Origin: Phlebotomus papatasi
Taxonomy: Eukaryota; Arthropoda; Insecta; Diptera; Psychodidae
Length of the DNA stretch: 64,000 nt
Assembly: GCF_024763615.1 (NCBI RefSeq)
Contig: NC_077224.1
Coordinates: forward strand, 71,062,712 to 71,126,711
Direction: 5' to 3'
Below, piece by piece: positions 38,900 to 47,697 of the stretch (its first letter is position 1; each line of letters starts with the position of its first letter). The notes below the pieces were generated by a model. That model did no database searches. It saw nothing but the letters and a program-made list of their open reading frames with translations, and was not told where the DNA came from. A program made the translations under genes and the position numbers.

Positions 38900-40873
38900 T
38901 CACTCCATTGACTTCAAAAACGTGAAGAAACTGTATGAGAGTTTGATTATCTGTAATTAAAAGTTAAGTCGTCTTTAGTTTTGTAAATAAATTTACGAAG
39001 TTAGTGTTAAAGGACCTGCATGAAGGCATCCAAGCTTAGTTCGACTGTCATGAAACTGTTGCCTTCTAAGACAATGTCTTTCGTGATCCTAAAAAGCATG
39101 ATTCAATTAGTTTTTTTTATATTTTATATTTGTTTTTTTTTATAAATACATAGTCATAAAGATCATTAAGGCCTTAACCGTTGGCTTGTCAAATTTTTGA
39201 AAGTTACAATTTAATAATTGATCTGTAAGAGTCCTGGACTGAGAAAGAAAAATATATCTTTATTTATTTCAGCAGATTGGCAATATAAATAACAGTGAAA
39301 AACTTACTGTGTATATTATTTCATTCCCAGTTAAACAAAGTAAAAATAATTCAACAAGTACTGTTAACATGTAAAATACTCTAGTAATAATGTCAATAAC
39401 GCTTTCCGATTTTAGCTGAAAAAATGGTATAAGAAAAGGAATTAAAATAAAAAAAAATTAAGAATAAGGTTGAATTTTATTATTAAAAGGCTACTTTCTA
39501 AGAAATGTAAAATGATTTTTAGTTTAAAGTACTTATAAGTGGATATTTTCAAAATAGCTCATATACTGTTGACTGGAATTAAATAAGTACCATTAGTATT
39601 TCATATCCTGTCATACAAAAGATTGTAGTAGACACGACGAACTGGAAAAATATAATATTATTGTAAATTTCTTGAAGTTCTCCGACAAATTTCAAAATTT
39701 TCTTGTGCAATATTATGAATTTGACTATTTCTCCGTAGAATACACTTCCTTTTTTAATGCTCAATTCATTGGAATATTTATCAATTTTTATTTTTTCTTG
39801 GTCTTCAATTATATTTCTGAAAATATTTGGTTTTACATGGCCCAACTGAAACGGGAAAATTTTATTATTTTTCATTTTTATTTCTAGGTTTTGTTTTTGA
39901 AAATGTTTTTACCTCTTTGAATCGTACTCCAAGACGTTCAATTTGTCCGTTTATTAGAATAAATAGGCAGTAAATAATGGTGTCGCAAGGCATAACAAAA
40001 CTTATACCAATATACAATCCAAGGAGCTCATACAAGTAAGTGAGAATAAAATTAGTAGAATTATCAATGTCCCAAGGATACCTTAAAAATTAATTAAAAT
40101 TCATAAAGTGCTTTTAAAACCTTAAGTCTGAGAAACTTTCGATTCAATTTTAAGCTTTTTTCTTGTTAATCAAAATTTCCTCTATGAGAGTTCTAATTTA
40201 AATGATTTACAAGTATTTTATAAGTCCCTCGTGGGAATTCAGAAGCATATTAATGAACAATTTTACGAAATATTTTTTTCTGTAAGAGATTTCTGAAATA
40301 GTGTAGAAATCCTAGTCTTATAAACTATTTAAGATTTTTACAACAATATAATAAAATAATTTATTATTCAAGAAGTTGAATCGCGAGTTTCACGTGTGAA
40401 AACGCTTACCATGCTGCCATAAATATTTTGATGTTTTCTCGGGTACCAAGAAAAGGTAGAGTTGCATAAAAAAATCCAGTAACAGGACAACAAATGTAGA
40501 GGCTACGAGTTAACCATTTTGCTCTCCATTGAGCTTTCTTTAATACAGCTAACTCTTCTGGAGATTGTGGTTGAAAAAGGCTTGAATCTAGTCTTGCAAA
40601 CAATTTTTCAATTCTTGATCGGTTAATTTGCAAATGGATTAATTTTATAATACAAAATATTGCTGAAACCAATATATAAAGTCCGGCGGAAATATCACTA
40701 AATTTAGAAGATGTAAAAATAAAGACAACTTGGAAAAAGTAAAAGAGAAAGATAAAAACCGTCCACATGAAGATCGAATACCAAAAATACCACGAATATT
40801 TTCCTGGATTCCAGAATCCGAAAAAAATCAAAGTTTTAATTTGAAGATCAAAACTTGAGGATAATTTCAACAT
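38900..40873 (-). CDS. Odorant receptor B (7tm_6 family), seven exons, complete
   Basis: Exons: 40873-40410, 40081-39913, 39845-39591, 39415-39308, 39238-39150, 39088-39016 and 38950-38900. Lengths 464/169/255/108/89/73 match receptor A exactly and only the last exon differs (51 bp). All junctions are GT-AG and in frame; 402 residues. It begins MLKLSSSFDLQIKTL and ends IIKLSYSFFTFLKSME. Exon 2 carries NGQIERLGVRFKE and exon 3 LGHVKPNIFRNIIEDQEK. The compact introns (the first is 328 bp) contain one fragment of the foldback family seen at 49461 (about 40235-40302). Expected role: odour-tuned subunit paired with Orco. The first exon is almost the same protein sequence as in A, indicating a recent duplication. 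Confidence 0.93.
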
Positions 40874-40980
40874 TTTCACTTCGAACTTTTAGAATGCAAC
40901 TGGCAATGAACTATGCAAGTGACTAGATGCAAAGTTGTCGATGGACTGAAATATATACTTCCTTGTAGGTAGTAGGAAAA

Positions 40981-41020
40981 CTCCTTTATTGACTAATTGA
41001 AGTCCACTCAAAGTGGTGGT
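40981..41020 (-). promoter_or_regulatory. Receptor B promoter: conserved box, altered TATA
   Basis: The upstream box is present as CACTTTGAGTGGACTTCAAT plus TAGTC (about 40991-41015, minus strand), but where A, C and D have TATATAA or TTATAAAA this gene has CAATAAAGG, so the TATA element is degraded. Confidence 0.6.
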
Positions 41021-41316
41021 GTCGTATCATGCACGAAGAGTAACTTTAGCTTCACATTTTCAAGAGCATAATAAACATGGTTTATAAGCGTATTAAAAAT
41101 TTATCACATTAAGCTCTAAAAGGTGCGGTGAATAAATCAGTATTCCTCAGAACTTTGCTATATACATTAAAAAGACCTTAAAAATACTAAAGAAAAGACT
41201 GTAATGATAATGAGAAACAACAGATAAATAGGTCAACATATTTTAATTCCTGGATTGTTAAATCATATTTCATTTAAGCTCCCCCAAACTTGTATGTTAC
41301 AACTTTTCGATTGAAC

Positions 41317-42677
41317 TACGTAATAGGGAGATGATCTCCTTCCGGGTGCGTCAGGGATGCTGATCCTTTTAGAGACCAAACAACAATGTTTTTTCGCCAA
41401 AGCTTTCGACGCTACAGTGCGCCTTCTTCAGTGGCTAAAAGGTGGAAATTTTTTTATTAAAGAGACTTCCATACAAATTTCTTTGTTACAAATTGACTCA
41501 CTCAAAACCGTGATTTTTTGTCTCTAAAATTCGTCCTCCTGTACTCATATGCATATCTATTCCTACTGAGAGACAACTAAACATGCAGATGAACAAAAAC
41601 AGACTTTAAATAATAGATTTTCTACGCTACATTTCATTTAATTACATTTACCAGGGAAATTTTAGGATTTTCTTTGGGAGCACTTTGGACTTGCACATTC
41701 AACACAAACCAACTGTTCTCTATTTCGGTTGAAAACCCAAGCTTTTGAAATCATTTATATAATAGTTGTTGACCTTCTTCTTCTTCTTTTGATTTAAATT
41801 CTTCTCATGCAAAGTCTAAAGTCTCATGCAACTATCATGCAACCACTGGAACCAGCCTCATCCTCCCTCTTTGTCATGCACTCATCTCAACAATCCCGCA
41901 TATGAATTGTGAATTCCGGATATTTCGGATCGTTTGTTTACACAATTTGACAGGTTTTGTTTTATGTGGAGAGACTCAAGAACCATTCTCTTTGCATAAG
42001 ATTTATGGGAGTCTAATATTTTAGTTTCTTCAAATTCAAAAGGATGTCCTGTTTCGGCTACATGTGCACACAGAGAGGTAGCATTTTCGTTCTTTATCGG
42101 TGGTTTTATGTCTCTTTTGTGTTGTTGCAGTCGTTTCTGGAGTTGCTGGCCTGTCGTTCCTATGTAGTTAAGACCACATCCCCCACAAGGAACTGAATAG
42201 ATTATATCCGACTTTTGCAGCTTAGGTATCGGATCCTTTACCTTGGTGAAAAACTCTCTCAATTTCTTGGCCGGCTGAAAGGCTATCCTCGCCCCAGTGA
42301 ATCTCACGATCCTCGATCTCATCTTTTCAGAGATTCCTTTGACGTATGTGAGTGTAAAGAATCTTTCACTCTGGGGTGTCTGCTCCATAGATGATCCCCT
42401 CGAGCCCGGAACACCATCCCTCAACATCCTCCTAATGACCCTTTCCGGAAAATCATTTTTCTCAAGAAAAATGTAACAAAGAAATTTGTATGGAAGTCTC
42501 TTTAATAAAAAATTTTCCACCTTTTAGCCACTGAAGAAGGCGCACTGTAGCGTCGAAAGCTTTGGCGAAAAAACATTGTTGTTTGGTCTCTAAAAGGATC
42601 AGCATCCCTGACGCACCCGGAAGGAGATCATCTCCCTATTACGTAATACTTATTCTTCGTCAGTTATTCTATTGGCA
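41317..42677 (-). mobile_element. Penelope-like element, 5'-truncated, with inverted pseudo-LTRs
   Basis: Exact 12-bp target duplications TTTCGATTGAAC at 41305-41316 and 42678-42689 border the insertion. Inside are 173-bp inverted repeats (41317-41489 and 42473-42645) and a GIY-YIG endonuclease ORF on the minus strand. Inverted repeats plus 5' truncation are a known Penelope layout. Each repeat contains CTGAAGA, a GGCGC/GCGTC stem and GAAA. It lies in the 5' flank of receptor B. Confidence 0.9.
41882..42520 (-). CDS. GIY-YIG endonuclease domain of the Penelope-like element
   Basis: The frame runs 212 codons. Its first residues read through the inverted repeat, so the upstream reverse transcriptase is missing and the ATG may not be the native start. 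Residues about 105-175 carry the domain: IIYSVPCGGCGLNYIGTTGQ (Cys pair and YIG), then LQKRLQQHKRDI, HVAETGHPFEFEETKIL and KRMVLESLHIKQNLSNC. The C-x2-C before YIG and the downstream Arg, His and Glu fit the Penelope endonuclease, which nicks target DNA for reverse transcription. The frame is open to the stop, so the copy is not old, but without the polymerase it cannot move on its own. Confidence 0.88.
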   Translation of the reverse strand: MENFLLKRLPYKFLCYIFLEKNDFPERVIRRMLRDGVPGSRGSSMEQTPQSERFFTLTYVKGISEKMRSRIVRFTGARIAFQPAKKLREFFTKVKDPIPKLQKSDIIYSVPCGGCGLNYIGTTGQQLQKRLQQHKRDIKPPIKNENATSLCAHVAETGHPFEFEETKILDSHKSYAKRMVLESLHIKQNLSNCVNKRSEISGIHNSYAGLLR

Positions 42678-42799
42678 TTTCGATTGAACCTATATTAATT
42701 AAGAATTGACATATTATTAAAACAAAACTTTTTTTTAAATATGTTTCGTTGTAACTTATAGTAGAAGTACGGAAAGTAGCGGATCTCTATCTATGTATG

Positions 42800-42891
42800 A
42801 ATCACTAAATTAATTAATTAAAGTTCACTCAAACTGGTGGGGTTATAAAAAGGACGAAAGGTACAAGTTAGATAATTTAATAGTTCGATAT
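42800..42891 (-). promoter_or_regulatory. Gene-less receptor promoter remnant
   Basis: AATTAAAGTTCACTCAAACT plus GGTGGGG, then TTATAAAAAGGACGAAAGGT, match the receptor A flank (37795-37850), and homology resumes after family C at about 44712-44930. No exon 1 follows on the minus strand; the Penelope-like element and unrelated DNA lie there instead. Confidence 0.55.
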
Positions 42892-44676
42892 TAGGTGAGA
42901 TTCTTAACAATCTCACCTACTATAATCCTAACAAAATTTCATGTCATCCGATCGACCTCAAACTTGGCCAAAATGTGTTTCAGCACTTCCTGATCACGAA
43001 TATATATGTGGCTAATTTACGTTCCCGGCCGGCCGGCCGCTCTTTGGAGCTTAATAGCTCCTAAACTAAAAAAGATATCGACTTACGGTTTTCGGCAAAG
43101 GTTATATATCGGGTGAAAATTGCAACTTGGTGCATTGACCCCCCACCCCCCACCCCTCCTTCCGCCATTTTGAAGACCCCCCATTTTTTGTTTTCTCAAT
43201 AGCTCCGCCCCTATGGCATCGAGCGGGCTCAAATTTTAGTAAGTTATAGCTGGGTCTTAGAGCTTTCCATCAATACCAAACTTAAGGTCCCCCGACCCCC
43301 CTGACCCGAGCTATAAGGGTCCAAAAAAAATTTCTTAAAATGGCCATAACTCCGGTTCTAATTGTCAGAATTTAAAAAGTGAGGGCTTTTTGAAAAGCTC
43401 TCGTGAAATGCCACTTCCCTTTCTAACATCGCAAGTTCATAAAACCACCGCTAGGGGCGCTATTATTGAAAAGAAAATTTTTAAATCTTATAAGTTAAAT
43501 AACTCAAAAATTCCTTATGCAATCGGGCTGAAATTTTAGTATGTTGTAGCCGTTGATTATACCTATCAAACAAAAAAAACCTTAAGTCGATCCATAACCC
43601 CTGACCCGAGCTATAAGGGGTCAAAGTTCGAACATTGACCGGCCTCTATCTCCGGTTCTAATTAACATATCGACATAAATTTTACCTTTTTGGTTTCGTC
43701 TCGATGAGCACTTTCAGATGGAAGTTCAAAAAGTCACTACAGGTGGCGCTGTGATAGCGTCAAAATTCATCGAAATTCAAAGTCACTTTTCTCAAAAACG
43801 GCATTGTGCAAGTTAATGAAATTTTAGTATGTTGTAGTCCAGTCTAGGACGTTTCCAAAATGGTGCGTATGTGCGCTGTGGTTTCAATAGAACCGGAGAT
43901 ATGAGGGGTCAAAGTTCACGAAATTCAAAAAATCATATCTCCGGTTCTATGTGACCGATTTTGATGAATGAGGGCTTAAACGAAAGATCTCACCAAATAC
44001 TACAACTTTGTAGAATATTTGAACTTCGTGGGACCAACACCAGGGGCGCCACAGTCGAAAAACCAATTTCAATATCACATAACCTCAATTATCTCGACTG
44101 TCGCTGAACCGATTTTGATGATTACTTCGACATAATTGTAGAGGACATTTGTCTCTACATTTCGTCCATACATCATTTTCCGCTTAGACTACGCTATCAC
44201 TCCGATTTTGCCGTTTAAGTGTGAAAAAATTGATTTTTCCCATAATAACGCTTTGAAATCACTCAGATGCCAATTTGACTGCCTCTACTCCACCAAGACA
44301 CTTAAAATATGGTTTTAAATGGAAAGTCCCACAAAAGACAACAATTCTTTGATATAGTTGAAGTTCAACAAATGACTACTTGGGGCACTTTGGATGAAAA
44401 AACAAGTTAAGAAACAAAAAACCTCGCTTATCTTGGCTTCTGAGTAATCGATGAGATCATGTTCTATAGGAAAATTATAGAGTACATTCTGGTCTACATT
44501 TCACCCATATATCACTTTTGTGCCAGTTCATCCAAATCCTTGATATTTTGGTTTAAATATAAAATTTGTATAATTTCACGAATTTGATTCAAGATAACTG
44601 AATGGCGTCTTCCTACTTCAGCATCAAATCGAATTTGCATGCACTCCGAGTTAGCTCACGTTAAGAATCTCACCTA
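42892..44676 (+). mobile_element. Long inverted-repeat element family C, copy 1 (1785 bp) with internal roughly 300-bp repeats
   Basis: Both ends carry TAGGTGAGATTCTTAAC (17 bp) in inverted orientation, and the left end repeats AATCTCACC again to make a hairpin. A GGCCGGCCGGCC run lies near 43028. Inside, diverged units share TCTCCGGTTCTAATT-like, AAATTTTAGTATGTTGTAG and CAGGGGCGC(T/C) motifs, the last at about 43453, 43745, 44043 and 44383. No ORF is found. It interrupts the receptor-type flank at ATAT|TAGG, seen by comparison with 37870-37900. Confidence 0.8.
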
Positions 44677-44975
44677 CATAAGCCGGTTAGGATTATCTGT
44701 CCCTTTAATGAATAATGTATGTAGAAAAATACTTTATCTTCGCAGGGACAATTAAGTTGGATAAGAAATTTTTTAAAAGATCTAATACATACACCGATTC
44801 ATTAATCGATAATTTTCAAATTAGAATTTCTGTGAATTTCCTTGGAATATACTGTCAAGCTGGACAAGATACTAGAAAATTTATTCCTCCTTATTCAAAT
44901 TATAAAATTCACTTTATTAAATTTATTAGTTTCAGTCAGAACGAGTGACACCCAATCCTCAATTCCCATATGAGA

Positions 44976-45246
44976 TACGCTGAGAAAAAAAAGAGGGTGC
45001 GATTAACATTTTTTCTTCACTTTTTTTCGTCATAACTTTAACACTTTTTAGGTGTAAAAATATATCAACATTTTTTAATGTTAATTTTACACCTTTTTAA
45101 GGGTAAAAATAACACGAAAAAGGGTACCTTTAACCCCTAATACACCTAAAAAGGGTAATATTCACACCGATTTTGGATCAATACTGCAGGGTAAAATAAA
45201 CATTTCAGGAATGTTATTTTAACTTTTTCGGATTTCTCTCAGTGTA
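44976..45246 (+). mobile_element. MITE family B, copy 3 (intact)
   Basis: 271 bp bounded by TA, with ends TACGCTGAGAAAA and TTTCTCTCAGTGTA. The interior matches copies 1 and 2 block for block, and this copy is uninterrupted. Confidence 0.87.
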
Positions 45247-45258
45247 GGAAAAATTTCT

Positions 45259-45329
45259 GCCTCCACTCAGATTCGAACTGAGGACCATTTGCTATATAGG
45301 CAACTGCTCTGCCAATGAGCTGCGGGGGT
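45259..45329 (-). repeat. tRNA-like sequence (pseudo-tRNA or SINE head)
   Basis: Minus strand: a D-arm GCTC-ATTGGCA-GAGC, an anticodon arm with loop CTATATA, and a T-arm CTCAG-TTCGAAT-CTGAG are all readable at proper spacing. The acceptor stem has two mismatches (first pair and fourth pair) and the anticodon stem one. The loop would give anticodon AUA. The mismatches argue for a pseudogene or SINE head rather than a working tRNA. Confidence 0.5.
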
Positions 45330-45821
45330 ATTCGTTCTGACTGAGTATTCTACCTGACTTTTACCAATTGTGCTTGCCAACCAATAACAATTTTGAAACC
45401 AATAACACAATACTCTTGGGCTTACACACCAAGTTGAACACATGTTCAAAATCAAGACACTTCAATTTATTAAATTTATTTAAAAAAGGTAGTTATTATT
45501 AATTGTATCGGAATACTTTGTTACAATGTAATACAATGTAATATTGCGAACCACCCAAATATTCTTACCATTTTCTTTCACAATGGGCTTGTTTTTAACA
45601 GTAGGGCCCTGTGTCCCTTCAGCAACCAACTGACTGTGAATTTTTTAAGCAGACATCATAGGGCCACTATCAGAGATACTTAAAATGCTGTTATCGACCC
45701 TCTGAGTCGACATCCTAGGTCTGTCAGTAGCGTTTTTTAGATGTGGTCGTACCTTATCACCATATATTTTGACGATTTTATGAATATCCTGTAGAGATTT
45801 TCCATAAAATTTGGAAATTAA
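45330..45821. other. Inter-receptor DNA, no gene recognised
   Basis: Includes CAATTTATTAAATTTATTTA at 45464-45485, matching the receptor flanking block near 38075 and 44920. Otherwise unassigned. Confidence 0.4.
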
Positions 45822-46317
45822 CTACAAAAATTCAGTCCGGCAGTATATCGGAACAATTTCCCTTCTTTAACATTTTTGTAATTTGCAATTTTTAACCTTA
45901 ATTATAAATTATCAAAAAACAGATTATTTCTTGTTATTTATCAATTACTTTTATATACATATATTTTCCATTGACAACTTTATGAACGTACAAACCCACC
46001 ATTTGACTCTCAAATGACATAAACTCAAAATGTAACTGGTTTACATTAAGTTGGTTGCATGTTTTGCCCATTTTGAATAACTTTTTCAAATGACGCAACA
46101 AACTTTTGACGAATCAAAAATTATCAACTTTTAGAAAACAATAATTTTTTATATGAAATAAAATTAATTATTTTTTTCGAAATATATAAATAATATCTAC
46201 GGATTACAGGCAACTAATTTGCAAAAAGAAAAATTCTAAAAAGTATTTTTTTCTATCATTTTTTGCACCTGATTTCCCGCACATACATGAGGCAACAAAC
46301 TTTTGACACCTACTGTA
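45822..46317 (-). mobile_element. MITE family D, copy 1
   Basis: Read on the minus strand, it begins TACAGTAGGTGTCAAAAGTT then TGTTG and ends near ATATACTGCCGGACTGAAT. It is about 490 bp and matches copy 2 (51015-51505) through most of its length, including a second internal GTCAAAAGTTTGTTGC motif. It abuts and appears to truncate family C copy 2. Confidence 0.8.
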
Positions 46318-47332
46318 GATATAAATGTTCTCTACAATTATGCCGAAGTTATATTAAGATCGGTTCAGCGACAGTCGAGATAATTGAGGTTATGTGTTAT
46401 AATAAAAATTGTTGCTTTGACTGTGGCGCCCCTACCGTTGGTCCTATGAAGTTCAAATGTACTAGAAAGTTGTAGAGCTTCGCGAGACCTTTAATTTTCG
46501 TTCTCTCTTATCAAATTCAGTGAAATAGAACGGGAAATATGGCGGTTTGAATTTCGTAAAATTTGACCCCTCATATCTCCTATTTCTATTTTAACCACAG
46601 CGAGATTACACAAGTTTTTGTAAACTTCATAGCCTAAACTACAACACTCTGATATTTTATTAACTTTCACAATGGCGTTTGTGAGAAAAATGATTTTGAA
46701 TTTTGATGAATTTTGAGGTTATAGCAGCGCCACCTGAAAATTTTGAAAAATTTTCTTTTTAATAATAACGCCCCTAGTGGTGGTTTTATGAACTTGCGAT
46801 GTTAGAAGGCGAAGTTGCATTTCATGAGAGCTTTCCAAAACACCCTCACTTTTTTAAATACTGACAATTGGAACCGGAGTTATGGCCATTTTAAGAATTT
46901 TTTTCGGACCCTTAAAGCTCGGGTCAGGGGGATCAGGGCACTTTGAGTTTGGTATTGATCGAAAGGTCTCAGTCCCAGGTATAACATACTAAAATTTAAG
47001 CCCGATCGATGTCATAGGAGTGGAGCTATTGAGAAAACAAAAAAGGGGGATTTTCAAAATGACGGAAGGAGGGGTGGAGGGGTCAATTCACCAAGTTGCA
47101 ATTTTTTCTCCCATATATAACCTTTGCCGAAAATCACAAGTCGATATCTCTTTTAGTTTAGGAGCTAGTAAGGCTCCAAAGAGCATCCGGCCGGCCGGGA
47201 ACGTAACTTAGCCACCTATATATTCGTGATTAGGAAGTGACGATACACATTTTGACAAAGTTTGGCCCCGATCGGTGGACATAAAATTTTGGTAGGATTA
47301 TAGTAAGTGAGATTGTTAAGAATATCACCTAA
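46318..47332 (-). mobile_element. Family C element, copy 2 (truncated)
   Basis: Inverted relative to copy 1 and matching its first 1.26 kb. It ends at 47332 with AAGAATATCACCTA, a decayed terminus, and is lost at 46318 where family D begins. The GGCCGGCCGG run and the GGGGCGCCACAGTC-type motifs are conserved. The equivalent of copy 1 positions 44156-44676 was not found. Confidence 0.8.
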
Positions 47333-47697
47333 TATACAAATTAATACGAATGAATTTTATAATTCATGTCAGAAGTGATATTCAGCAAAACGGTAAGTTT
47401 GTCCATACTTAATAATTCGATCAATATCGATGTGTTATTAGAAGGTCTTAAATTTTTGTAATAAAAATAAAAATAATGGAGTGAAAGCTAACAAATAATT
47501 TATTGAGTTTGAGATTAAATTACAAACAGGTGTGCCACACTTTGTTTATTTCCACATATTGATTAATATTTTTAAGTTAACAATTGAAACTATATTTATA
47601 AACATGTGCTTAAATTAACTATTACAATTTGATGAAATTGATAGAGAATATCTGAATTTCTGTATAAATATGTTACATACTTCACAACTTTTATTTT

